Below are positions 43,238 to 51,380 of a stretch of 64,000 nt of DNA, piece after piece. The translations under genes were made by a program, and so were the position numbers. Source of the stretch: a bacterium D16-36 (GTDB lineage: Bacteria > Bacillota > Clostridia > Lachnospirales > Lachnospiraceae); assembly GCA_003611745.1 (NCBI GenBank), contig RAYF01000016.1, forward strand, positions 1 to 64,000, read 5' to 3'. The notes beneath the pieces were generated by a model that saw only the letters and a list, made by a program, of their open reading frames with translations, did no database searches and was not told the origin of the DNA. How positions within the stretch are numbered: position 1 is the first letter of the stretch; every line of letters begins with the position of its first letter.

Positions 43238-44269
43238 TTAATTTACTAAGCTGAGGTTATTTTCAAAAGGCTCGCCGAAATTTACCGTATCATCAAAGAG
43301 CAGCACCTGCTCCCCGTTAATGCTGAATTGGACTTTATTAATATTTGGCAGCTCGACCAGCGTATTGACTACAGAGTAGATTGCCACATCATCCGAAATA
43401 TTGGAGCGCTTTAACAAGAACTCTGCAGACAAATCCAGATAACAGGTGTTCTCCTTTACAGAAATCTTGTTAATCTTCGTCCCCTCCGGTATTGTTTTTA
43501 GCAGGATATCCTTGTCAGTGCCCTGTATATTATCCGGCCCCTTTATCAACTGCTCCATTGCCAGCTGCTCCAGCGGAATTGTCGCATCATAAGTGACTTT
43601 GACAGGAACCGCTAGCAGCCCGGTCCCCTGGCTGTTCGAATAATACATATTCAGGGTTGCAGTCTGCATATAAGCATCGTCCCCGGTATTATCAATAAAT
43701 GTGTCTGACGCCATAAAACCGATTGCATTCATATTGGAATCAGTGAGCGGCTGGCCGGATACATAAAACTGTATATTCTTTATCTCCGGTATCTGGCACA
43801 AAGTTTTTACAATGGCAGCACGCCGAAGGATCTCCGACACGCCAGACAGGCTGCCGTACGATGCCGTCCAGTACAGGCTTAGGTCGCCGGCAGCAGTCAG
43901 GATATATTCATCCAGAATAACATTATCAGGAATTGCTTTTTTTAGCGAAATATCCTTCGGCTCCTGCTCCATGCGCTTCATCAGCTCACGTATCAGCGGT
44001 TCCGTCTCTGTGGCAGACGGCGTGTACTCCTCCGAAGCCACCCTTGTCTCATTGGTATCAAGGCAATAAATGTAGTAACCATTATATTGGGAGTGCCCCC
44101 TGCGGCTGCAGCCTGCCAGAAAAAGCCCTAGGCAGCAAAGAAAACAGGGCAGAACAAACCGATACAAAGCGGACAGGGAACGCAGAGCATTCCTGCAGCA
44201 AAAATGCTTTAGCATTTTCGGCAGGGCACAGGCAAAATCTGTGCCCTCTTTTAATTTCCGTTGTTTCAT
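43238..44269 (-). CDS. GerMN-domain lipoprotein
   Basis: The 343-aa protein has a type II signal (LPCFLCCLGLFLAGC, lipobox LAGC) and two GerMN-like domains (about residues 75-210 and 220-335, the second starting YYSNSQGTGLLAVPVKVTYD). GerMN domains occur in spore germination protein GerM and in lipoproteins beside two-component systems. GGAGG precedes the ATG at 44269. The first 35 codons, before the hydrophobic core, are encoded by a copy of the dispersed GGGCACA hairpin repeat (44174-44248). It follows the sensor kinase with 30 bp and is probably part of its operon. Confidence 0.82.
   Translation of the reverse strand: MKQRKLKEGTDFACALPKMLKHFCCRNALRSLSALYRFVLPCFLCCLGLFLAGCSRRGHSQYNGYYIYCLDTNETRVASEEYTPSATETEPLIRELMKRMEQEPKDISLKKAIPDNVILDEYILTAAGDLSLYWTASYGSLSGVSEILRRAAIVKTLCQIPEIKNIQFYVSGQPLTDSNMNAIGFMASDTFIDNTGDDAYMQTATLNMYYSNSQGTGLLAVPVKVTYDATIPLEQLAMEQLIKGPDNIQGTDKDILLKTIPEGTKINKISVKENTCYLDLSAEFLLKRSNISDDVAIYSVVNTLVELPNINKVQFSINGEQVLLFDDTVNFGEPFENNLSLVN
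44174..44248. repeat. Dispersed hairpin repeat inside a coding region
   Basis: On the minus strand GGGCACAG..CTGTGCCC, then AAAATGCT/AGCATTTT, then AGGAATGC..GCGTTCCC, the same hairpin modules as at 47341 and 63714, here without the head module. It is in frame and encodes KEGTDFACALPKMLKHFCCR in the lipoprotein N-terminus. Confidence 0.7.
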
Positions 44270-44299
44270 AGCAATCCTCCATGCCTTATTATTCCTTCA

Positions 44300-45739
44300 T
44301 TATTCCGGCGCTACATAATTTAACGGGATTCTCACGGTAAATGTAGTCCCCTCTTTCTCTTTGCTGTAAAGCTTAATGGAACCGCGGTGCAGCAATACGA
44401 CATTTCTTGTCAATGCCAGACCGAGGCCGGTACCTCCGGTTTCTCTAGAGCGGGCCTTGTCTACCCGATAAAAGCGCTCAAACACTTTATCCTGAAACTC
44501 GTCCGGAATCCCGACACCAGAGTCCTCTATCTTAACATAAAAGAATTTATGGTCGGCATTTAGCGTAACACGGACCCAGCCGTCGTCGTAATTATATTTT
44601 ACTGCATTTTCAATCAGATTATTTAATGCAATAGACATCTTAACTTCATCGATGTCCGCCATTACCGGACGGTAACTCTCATAGATCACCTCAATATTAC
44701 GTGTCGCGGCAATCGGCCGGAGGCGTTTCAAAAGCTTTTCCAGCAAATCATTGACATTGATATTGCTGATTACCATATTTGCTGTATTTTTTTCCGTTTT
44801 AACCATTGAGAGCAGATCATTGATAATTTTAGTCATACGCTCAATCTCATCCGTTATGTCCACCAGAAATTCGCGGTACAGCTCCTCCGGCATCCCCTCC
44901 TGTGAAAGAAGGGAATCTGACAATACTTTCATTGACGCCAATGGCGTTTTTAACTCATGCGACACATTTGAGACAAATTCCTGCCTCGCCGTATCCTGCT
45001 CCCTGATATAGCCTGTCATTTTATTGAAAGAATCAGAGACTGTCACCAGTTCAGAGTATGTACTAAGAGCCAGTGATACATCTGTATCACCCCTCGTAAT
45101 CTCGTCAATGGATTCCGTCACTTTCAAGAGGGGCTTAGACAAAATGGATGAATACGTCAGGGAGAAAATCAGAATACAGATTGCAATAGCCACCAAAAGA
45201 AGGATTGCCCGGTAATTGACAGACTCTTCCACCAAATTCAGGTTTTTTGTCGAAAAGCTCACCAGAATAACGCCCTGGATACGTTCGGAAGCAGGCTCCA
45301 CGATAGGAAGGGTAAGCTGGATATAATCTCCGATCTCATTGACATATTTCGCCCCGGATTGCTGAAAACACTGCACAATTTCCTTGGAGATAGCAATCTT
45401 CCCCTCCTCTAAGCCATAGGTATCTTTGATAACTGTCAGATTCTGGTTAACAATCATGACACGCCCCTGATAGACGTTCGCTACCTCCTCTGTCTCGCGC
45501 TCCACATCTTCTGAAACCTGCCCGGAAAGCGAACCGGAGGAGAGGACCAGATTCGAAATCACATTGCCATAAGACTGGAGTTCGTCTGTTTTCTGGGAAA
45601 TAATCTGTGCATTGTACGCCTTTAACAAAATATTTGATATAAGAATAACCGGCAGAATCCCCACAAGAAACATAACCGAAAACACCTGCACGCGCAGTGA
45701 ACGCAGCCTGTACCATACACTTTTCCATTTTTCCTTCAA
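44300..45739 (-). CDS. Sensor histidine kinase (HAMP-HisKA-HATPase)
   Basis: This 479-aa membrane kinase has one helix at about residues 15-37, an extracellular sensor (about 38-175), a second helix (about 178-198), a HAMP linker, the phospho-His in FVSNVSHELKTPLASM (near 283) and ATPase motifs NLIENAVKYN, DSGVGIPDEF and RETGGTGLGLAL. The domain set is like that of PhoR/WalK-type kinases, but with no PAS domain. It lies 79 bp after the response regulator. A GerMN lipoprotein follows and may modulate it. The signal is probably at the envelope. Confidence 0.92.
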   Translation of the reverse strand: MKEKWKSVWYRLRSLRVQVFSVMFLVGILPVILISNILLKAYNAQIISQKTDELQSYGNVISNLVLSSGSLSGQVSEDVERETEEVANVYQGRVMIVNQNLTVIKDTYGLEEGKIAISKEIVQCFQQSGAKYVNEIGDYIQLTLPIVEPASERIQGVILVSFSTKNLNLVEESVNYRAILLLVAIAICILIFSLTYSSILSKPLLKVTESIDEITRGDTDVSLALSTYSELVTVSDSFNKMTGYIREQDTARQEFVSNVSHELKTPLASMKVLSDSLLSQEGMPEELYREFLVDITDEIERMTKIINDLLSMVKTEKNTANMVISNINVNDLLEKLLKRLRPIAATRNIEVIYESYRPVMADIDEVKMSIALNNLIENAVKYNYDDGWVRVTLNADHKFFYVKIEDSGVGIPDEFQDKVFERFYRVDKARSRETGGTGLGLALTRNVVLLHRGSIKLYSKEKEGTTFTVRIPLNYVAPE

Positions 45740-45818
45740 AACTGTTCCTCCAAAGCGGTTCTCCTATCGGCTGGCCGGGAACCGGAATTTCTTTCTGGGG
45801 CTGCCGCTGCATGGCCCG

Positions 45819-46508
45819 CTATTTCTGGAAATAATAGCCGACCCCCCATTTTGTGTGGATATACTTCGGCTCACTCGGCGCCTTTTCAATCTTCTCCCGT
45901 AAGCGGCGGATATGTACATCAACCGTCCGCACATCCCCCGGATAATCATACCCCCATACGGTATTTAGAAGTTCTTCCCTGCTGTAAACTTTATTTGGGT
46001 GCATCATGAGAAGCTCCAGAAGGTCAAATTCCTTTGCAGTCAGGTTGACTTCCTTCTCATTAATATACCCGCGGCGGCTGTCTAAATTAATTCTAAGCTC
46101 CTCAAAAGATAATTCCTTTTTCTCAGGTGCCTTTGGTGTCTTCGGCTCGCTCCGGCGCATGATTGCCTTGATGCGTGCCTTTACCTCAAGAATGTTAAAT
46201 GGTTTGGTGATGTAATCATCTGCCCCGTATTCAAGGCCGAGAATCTTATCCATATCATCGCCCTTTGCAGTCAGCATGATAATAGGGACATCGGAGTATT
46301 CCCTGATTTGCTGGCAGACTTCAAAACCGGTAAATTTCGGCAGCATCACATCCAGCAAAATTACATCATAATGGTTCTGTGATGCCAGATCAAGCGCTTC
46401 CTGCCCGTCATAGGCACAATCCACCGTCATATCATCCTGCTCCAGACTGAAACGGATTCCCTTAACAATTAACTTTTCATCATCCACTACCAATACTTTC
46501 CTGGCCAT
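45819..46508 (-). CDS. OmpR/PhoB-type response regulator
   Basis: This approximately 229-aa regulator has a receiver domain (VLVVDDEKLI, phospho-Asp in YDVILLDVMLPKFTG, MLTAKGDD, ITKPFN) and a winged-helix effector (LTAKEFDLLELLMMHPNKVYSREELLNTVWGYDYPGDVRTVDVHIRR family pattern). The ATG at 46508, behind AGGGGG, is chosen over 46535. It forms a two-component system with the kinase downstream. Its target promoters are not identifiable from this window. Confidence 0.93.
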   Translation of the reverse strand: MARKVLVVDDEKLIVKGIRFSLEQDDMTVDCAYDGQEALDLASQNHYDVILLDVMLPKFTGFEVCQQIREYSDVPIIMLTAKGDDMDKILGLEYGADDYITKPFNILEVKARIKAIMRRSEPKTPKAPEKKELSFEELRINLDSRRGYINEKEVNLTAKEFDLLELLMMHPNKVYSREELLNTVWGYDYPGDVRTVDVHIRRLREKIEKAPSEPKYIHTKWGVGYYFQK

Positions 46509-46635
46509 TCCGTTTTTACCCCCTAAAATTTTCATACAAATTGTTCAAGATAGAATGATTTTTGTTTCATTATAGATAGAAATGATTCTTATGCAGCCCC
46601 TCATGGCAGGGGCAGAAAACATCCTTCCCTGCCGT

Positions 46636-47280
46636 CTACAAAGAAATCAAATCCTTAATCTTATTATAAACACCCTCTTTGATGCCGGAAATATTCATCA
46701 GGTCTTCCTTTTTAGAAAAATTTCCCTGTTCCGTCCGGTAATCAATAATCAGAGAAGCCTTTGCCTGCCCTATCCCCGGCAGGGACATCAGCTCTTCGGC
46801 GGATGCTTTATTAATATTAATTAAATTCGCACTCTGTTCTTTTGTATCTGGAGTGCTGTTTTCTTTTCCAGAATCTTTTTTGTTCCCCGCAGTCTGTTTC
46901 TTCGTCAATACGCAAATCTGTTCCCCGTCAGCAAGAATGCGGGCAAGATTGACAGCCTCCCTATCGGCATTCTTTTTAAAACCGCCGGCTGCCTCAATGG
47001 CATCACTGACACGGGCTGTACCATGATAACGGTACAGCCCGGGGTGCTTTACGGCACCGGAAATATAGACAGCACATTCTACGGCTGTCTCCTCGTCTTT
47101 CTGCCCTGCGGAATCCTGCGCTGTGTTTGTGCCGGATTCTAATAAAGCTTCCTGCCCTCCGGCGGAAACAAATTCATCTGTAAAACTGCCCGCATGTCGC
47201 TGCTGCCTTACAAAGAGAAATCCTGCTGCAATTACAAGAACGATACAGATTCCTATGATAATCCGTGTATCTTTTTTCAT
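46636..47280 (-). CDS. comEA: Competence protein ComEA (SLBB + helix-hairpin-helix)
   Basis: The 214-aa protein has an N-terminal membrane anchor (IIIGICIVLVIAAGFLFV), a SLBB domain (VYISGAVKHPGLYRYHGTARVSDAIEAAGG family pattern) and two HhH motifs (ININKASAEELMSLPGIGQA and SKKEDLMNISGIKEGVYNKI). ComEA binds double-stranded DNA at the cell surface and hands it to ComEC, which lies four genes downstream. A gap of 127 bp separates it from the response regulator. The leader contains a composite repeat with a terminator-like hairpin. Confidence 0.92.
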   Translation of the reverse strand: MKKDTRIIIGICIVLVIAAGFLFVRQQRHAGSFTDEFVSAGGQEALLESGTNTAQDSAGQKDEETAVECAVYISGAVKHPGLYRYHGTARVSDAIEAAGGFKKNADREAVNLARILADGEQICVLTKKQTAGNKKDSGKENSTPDTKEQSANLININKASAEELMSLPGIGQAKASLIIDYRTEQGNFSKKEDLMNISGIKEGVYNKIKDLISL

Positions 47281-47340
47281 ATAGAGTCCTCCATTGCCGC
47301 ATTCTGCGGCTCAATCACAATGGAAAAACAACATGAACCA

Positions 47341-47418
47341 AAAAGGGCACAGACTTCGCTTGTGCCCTTGCAGGAACGCTCGGCGTTCCTTAGCCACCAC
47401 ACAGCGAGCAGTTTCCTA
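47341..47418 (-). repeat. Composite dispersed repeat in the comEA leader
   Basis: On the minus strand: head TAGGAAACTGCTCGCTGTGT with GGTGG, hairpin AGGAACGCCGAGCGTTCCT, and hairpin GGGCACAAGCGAAGTCTGTG (closing CCC) followed by five T. The last part has intrinsic-terminator form and lies about 60 nt before the comEA start. The same order occurs at 63714-63796 before the NatA-like gene. Confidence 0.7.
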
Positions 47419-47527
47419 TAAAGTACAAAAGCGATACACGGCTGCATACTCCAAACAATATTTTATCTAATTTAGAGGATAATTACAAGAGATACTTTGC
47501 ACAAAATATCTTAAATCTTTCTTAATG

Positions 47528-47554
47528 GTTACTGTTCACTCCGTGCCCAGTAAC
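47528..47554. repeat. 27-bp GTTACTG hairpin repeat, copy 3
   Basis: GTTACTG, a 13-nt loop with CACTCCGTGCC, then CAGTAAC: a perfect 7-bp stem. AACAGCGC follows, as in the copy at 2167 (AAGCAGCG). It lies in the gap before the DUF606 gene's 3' end. Confidence 0.65.
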
Positions 47555-47628
47555 AACAGCGCTTACAGCGCTGAGTACACACATTTTGCAAGTTACCGTT
47601 AGTACAGCGGGCATATTCTTATTAAATG

Positions 47629-48075
47629 CTAACTAAATAATTCCTTCCACTTAAATATAACGATGCCCGCGATAAAAACCGCCACCCCGACAAGCTTTTG
47701 CCAGTCAAAGCCCGCCTTCTGCGAGCCAAACCAGCCGAAAAGCTCCACTAGGTAGGCGGCGATAATCTGCGCCGCAATAATAAAAAGCACCGCTTTTGCA
47801 GGCCCGAGCTGCTCCATTCCCACAATAACCGTATACGTGATAAAGGCCCCCATCACGCCGCCAAGAAGCATATACCACGGTTTGACATGGAGGATGCCGG
47901 AAAAGTTCCCCTCCCTTCCGGTTACGAGCCATGCCGCCAGACAGACAAGGAGTGCCGTCAGCTGTACAAAGGATGCGGAAACCCAGACGCTGGTCTGTTT
48001 CGTCACCTGTGTATTAAATACACCCTGCAGTGCCATTAAAACTCCGGATATAACTGATATCACCATTCCCCACAT
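47629..48075 (-). CDS. DUF606/YdcZ-type DMT-superfamily transporter
   Basis: The 148-aa membrane protein has five helices and the DUF606 marks VLMALQGVFNTQVTKQTSVW, YMLLGGVMGAFITYTVIVGM and GPAKAVLFIIAAQIIAAYLVELFGW. Members are half-size relatives of EamA transporters with unknown substrates. An AAAAGGAG site precedes the ATG by seven T, but it is locked in a perfect 12-bp hairpin, so expression is probably regulated at translation. It is a single-gene unit. Confidence 0.85.
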   Translation of the reverse strand: MWGMVISVISGVLMALQGVFNTQVTKQTSVWVSASFVQLTALLVCLAAWLVTGREGNFSGILHVKPWYMLLGGVMGAFITYTVIVGMEQLGPAKAVLFIIAAQIIAAYLVELFGWFGSQKAGFDWQKLVGVAVFIAGIVIFKWKELFS

Positions 48076-48078
48076 AAA

Positions 48079-48117
48079 AAAACTCCTTTTTTGCCAGATT
48101 GACGCAAAAGGAGTTTT
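48079..48117 (-). promoter_or_regulatory. Shine-Dalgarno-sequestering hairpin
   Basis: AAAAGGAGTTTT, which contains the ribosome site of the DUF606 gene, is mirrored perfectly by AAAACTCCTTTT (48106-48117 and 48079-48090 on the plus strand) with a 15-nt loop. In the mRNA the ribosome site would be fully paired unless something opens the helix. Confidence 0.7.
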
Positions 48118-48123
48118 GCAAAG

Positions 48124-48821
48124 GGAACCCCCACGGAAATCAATTTTCAGTATATATTCTTTACTGCCCCTATTAATTTGATGCCATTTACAGACGCTTG
48201 TTTTCTAAACGATAACTCCCTGTCATCCGTCATTTTTTGTTTGTGCCTGCGTCCGGTTATGCTTCTGTTTTTGCCCTCGCAGGCAAGCAAAACGCCTAAA
48301 AATGAGGACAGGATATGCCTTGCAACATTTCGCCTTTCCGAGGAACTATCTGTCTTGCGGCTTTGATGCTTGGTTTATGCGCCTTTCCACGAACTCACAC
48401 CATGCGGCGGATTTCATGGTTTTCCGCAGAGGCACTCTCGAATCGCCGGTACTTGCAGGGCGTATTTTGCCCTGCTAGGTACCGCTGCGTTATGAGAGGT
48501 AGTGGGAACGTGCCTCCTAGGAAAGCCTGAAACCGCGCATGCTGCTCAGGCAGCGCTGCAAGGCGCATATCCATCAAAGCCCTGCAAGACAGAGTTCCTC
48601 TGGAAAGCCGTTGTTGTCTGACGGCATATCTTGCCCTTCTTTTTTAGGCGTATCATACTCTGTGAGGGCAAAAACAGAAACACAGCCGGATGCAGGCACA
48701 TTGGAAAATGACGGATAACAGGGAGTTATCGCTACATTAAACATCGTCTGTAAATGGTAACATATTGATTTAGGGCAGTAATGAATATATATACTGAAAA
48801 TTGATTTCCGTGGGGAGACCC
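48124..48821. repeat. 700-bp imperfect palindrome
   Basis: From CCCCCACGGAAATCAATTTT at 48128 the left arm runs inward, and the right arm ending at 48821 reads the same in reverse complement. Blocks shared in order: GGAAATCAATTTTCAGTATA, TTACTGCCC, CCATTTACAGACG, CGATAACTCCCTG..ATCCGT, GTGCCTGC.TCCGG, TTCTGTTTTTGCCCTC, ACGCCTAAAAA, GATATGCC, CTGTCTTGC and TATGCGCCTT. The centre is GCAGGGC-N7-GCCCTGC (48455-48475). No convincing gene lies in it. Confidence 0.8.
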
Positions 48822-48945
48822 TGCCTCCAATTGCATCTAAAAGTATTATGCATGTTTTTTCGGAAATTATGCGGAGAAAAAAATGAACAGAAGCCCCCTC
48901 CGGCACATTTTTCAAACACACTCCATTGTATGGCAGCAAGCAGTG

Positions 48946-50118
48946 TCAGATATCCCCAAACACTTCATCCAGAACAGCAATCCCTGCGTCCATCTGCTCT
49001 TTTTTCATAACCAGAGGCGGTGCAAGGCGCACGACATCGGCCCCTGCTGTCAGGAGGACAAGCCCCTTTTCCATGGCTCTTTTTACAATCTCTGCATTGC
49101 CGCAGGTAACTTCAAGGCCGAGAAGAAGCCCTTTTCCGCGGACATCTGTGATCAGGGACGGATATTTCTGTGCCAGCCCCTGCAGCTTCCCGTACAGGTA
49201 TGGCGCAGTCTCAGCTACATGATCCAGAATATGTTCTTTTTCAAATATCTCAAAGACCTTGCATACCGCCTGTGCGGCAAGCGGGTTGCCGCCGTAGGTC
49301 GTCCCGTGGTCTCCCGGGTACATGGCGGAGGCAAATTTTTCTACCGCGGCAAATGCGCCGACCGGGACACCGCAGCCAAGGGCTTTTGCGGATGTGAGGA
49401 TGTCCGGTTTGATGCCGTAGTACTCAAAGGCAAAAAGCTTCCCGGTACGTCCCATGCCGCACTGGATTTCATCCAGAATCATGGCAATATCATTTTTGTC
49501 GCAAAGCATGCGGATTCCTTTGATAAACTCCTCAGAGGCCGGATAGATGCCGCCCTCGCCCTGAACAGTTTCCAATAGAATGGCGCAGGTATCTTTTGTA
49601 ATTAATTTCTCAACGCTCTCCAGATTATTGTATTCCGCAAAAGACACTCCGCCAATCAGCGGCTCAAACGGCTCACGGTAATGCTTTGTCCCTGTCACGG
49701 AAACAGCCCCCATGGTGCGCCCATGGAAGGAATGCTCCATGGCAATAATCCCGCCCTTGCTTCCTTTGTCTTTCAAATAGGCGTATTTGCGGGCAAGCTT
49801 TAGAGCCCCCTCGATTGCCTCCGCCCCGCTGTTTGTAAAAAATACCCTGTCCATGCCGGAGCCGGCAGCAAGCAGCCCAGAGGCCCTTACCACAGGCTCC
49901 GTATAGTACAGATTAGAGACATGGATCAGCTGGTCTATCTGATCCTTCAGGCCCTGTTTAAATTCATCATTGCTATAGCCGAGGGCAGATACGGCAATGC
50001 CGGCTCCCATGTCAAGATATTTTTTCCCTGTATTGTCATATAAATATACATCCTCCCCTTTTACAAACGTAATGGAACGGTTGTATGTATGGATTAAATG
50101 TAAGTCCAAATCATTCAT
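48946..50118 (-). CDS. argD: Acetylornithine aminotransferase
   Basis: The 390-aa class III PLP aminotransferase converts N-acetylglutamate semialdehyde to N-acetylornithine. Marks are FTNSGAEAIEGALKLARKYA, MEHSFHGRTMGAVSVTG, ILDEIQCGMGRTGKLFAFEY and the PLP-lysine stretch ILTSAKALGCGVPVGAF. It lies 11 nt after argB on the same strand, so argB-argD is one operon. Confidence 0.95.
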   Translation of the reverse strand: MNDLDLHLIHTYNRSITFVKGEDVYLYDNTGKKYLDMGAGIAVSALGYSNDEFKQGLKDQIDQLIHVSNLYYTEPVVRASGLLAAGSGMDRVFFTNSGAEAIEGALKLARKYAYLKDKGSKGGIIAMEHSFHGRTMGAVSVTGTKHYREPFEPLIGGVSFAEYNNLESVEKLITKDTCAILLETVQGEGGIYPASEEFIKGIRMLCDKNDIAMILDEIQCGMGRTGKLFAFEYYGIKPDILTSAKALGCGVPVGAFAAVEKFASAMYPGDHGTTYGGNPLAAQAVCKVFEIFEKEHILDHVAETAPYLYGKLQGLAQKYPSLITDVRGKGLLLGLEVTCGNAEIVKRAMEKGLVLLTAGADVVRLAPPLVMKKEQMDAGIAVLDEVFGDI

Positions 50119-50129
50119 AGCAGTCCCTC

Positions 50130-51050
50130 CTATTCTCTCTTCTCGTTTGAGTACGGCTCACTGTCGTCCCCGATAATCGCAGTCCCGATACCCCTCTTGG
50201 TAAAGAATTCCAGAAGCAGGCAGTGCTCCCTCCTCCCATCAAGGATATGGACCCTGTTAACGCCGCTGTTCACAGCGTTGATGCAGTTATTCACTTTCGG
50301 CAGCATGCCGCCGCTTATCACGCCGCTCTCAATCAGTTTATTCGCCTCTATCAGATTCAGCACCGGCACTAAGGATGACGGATCCTCCGGGTTCATGCAC
50401 ACACCCTCCACATCAGTGAGGAATGCAAGTTTTTCTGCCCGGATTGCACCTGCTACTGCACATGCGGCATCGTCAGCATTGATATTGTAAGTCTCGCCCT
50501 TCGCATCCATGCCGATTGGTGCGATAATCGGAATAAAGTCATTTTCCAGTAAGGTATCCAGAATTTCCGTATTGACATGGGCAATATCACCAACGTATCC
50601 GATATCCTTTCCGTTCGGCATCTTTTTTTCTACCTGAAGCATGCCGCCGTCCTTGCCGCAGATGCCGATTGCCTTGACGCCGAGGTGTTCCACCATCTGT
50701 ACCAAATATTTGTTGACACGGTTTAATACCATCTCGGCAATCTCCATCGTGTCTTTGTCTGTCACACGGAACCCCTCCTCAAAATGGGTTTCCATCCCGA
50801 CCCTGCTAATCCACTGGCTGATTTCCTTTCCACCCCCATGTACGATAATCGGCTGCATCCCTACTAATTTCAAAAGCGCAACATCTTTGATAACGCTTTC
50901 CTCCAGCTTTTTATCTGACATCGCGCTGCCACCATATTTTACCACAACGCGTTTATTGTTAAAATCACGGATATAGGGAAGCGCCTCAATCAGGGTCTCC
51001 GCCTTTACCGTAATCTGATCCATATATTTTTCCTTTTCTTCTGCACTCAT
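50130..51050 (-). CDS. argB: Acetylglutamate kinase
   Basis: This approximately 306-aa amino-acid kinase phosphorylates N-acetylglutamate, the second and often feedback-regulated step of arginine synthesis. Visible are [37 protein letters not shown] and the C-terminal [14 protein letters not shown] loop. The N-terminal helix before the kinase fold ([17 protein letters not shown]) is the type found in arginine-sensitive hexameric enzymes. The start at 51050 has a weak site (AGGACGG); ATG at 51023 has AAAAGGA and is possible. Confidence 0.95.
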   Translation of the reverse strand: MSAEEKEKYMDQITVKAETLIEALPYIRDFNNKRVVVKYGGSAMSDKKLEESVIKDVALLKLVGMQPIIVHGGGKEISQWISRVGMETHFEEGFRVTDKDTMEIAEMVLNRVNKYLVQMVEHLGVKAIGICGKDGGMLQVEKKMPNGKDIGYVGDIAHVNTEILDTLLENDFIPIIAPIGMDAKGETYNINADDAACAVAGAIRAEKLAFLTDVEGVCMNPEDPSSLVPVLNLIEANKLIESGVISGGMLPKVNNCINAVNSGVNRVHILDGRREHCLLLEFFTKRGIGTAIIGDDSEPYSNEKRE

Positions 51051-51110
51051 TGCCGTCCTAACCTCCGTTCCGCTGCCCTGCAGCGATATTTCAATTTCTA
51101 TACCTTTGCT

Positions 51111-51207
51111 ATTATACGGCGATATTTATATTTATGCAAGAACTTTTTGCTTTTTGTTTAAACTTTATAAAGAAACTGTTGCATAAATATTCATTTTGAT
51201 GTATATT
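51111..51207. promoter_or_regulatory. Divergent argB/argG promoters with ArgR-type sites
   Basis: Plus strand: TTGCAT (51179-51184), 17 nt, TATATT (51202-51207). Minus strand: TTGCAT (51139-51134), 17 nt, TATAAT (51116-51111). Both -35 boxes begin the identical 12-mer TTGCATAAATAT. On the argG side TGCATAAATATTCA (51180-51193) fits the ARG-box pattern TGMATWWWWATKCA exactly. Arginine repression of both directions is predicted. Confidence 0.7.
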
Positions 51208-51280
51208 TATAAATATTAATTTCGGTATAACAGATTTGAAAAAAAGGATTGCACGAAACGGAATTTCTGATTATACTAAG

Positions 51281-51316
51281 AAGCGGATGGTTTTCCATCC
51301 AGAGGACATGCCGCTT
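51281..51316 (+). other. Structured leader of argG
   Basis: GGATGG-TTTT-CCATCC is nested inside AAGCGG...CCGCTT about 65-100 nt before the argG start. A 61-codon frame begins nearby but has no convincing ribosome site. The structure may affect leader stability or translation. Confidence 0.4.
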
Positions 51317-51380
51317 TTGTTGCGGAACCGATACTGTGGTAAGGAGCGAAAATTACATATTAATTTAGGAGGTTTTTTCA

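Noticed and set aside
48315-48577. Overlapping open frames of 60-72 codons on both strands
   Set aside because: They lie in the centre of the 700-bp palindrome, where mirror sequence opens frames by chance. The small ATG-led frame in each arm is not similar enough between arms to support a gene.
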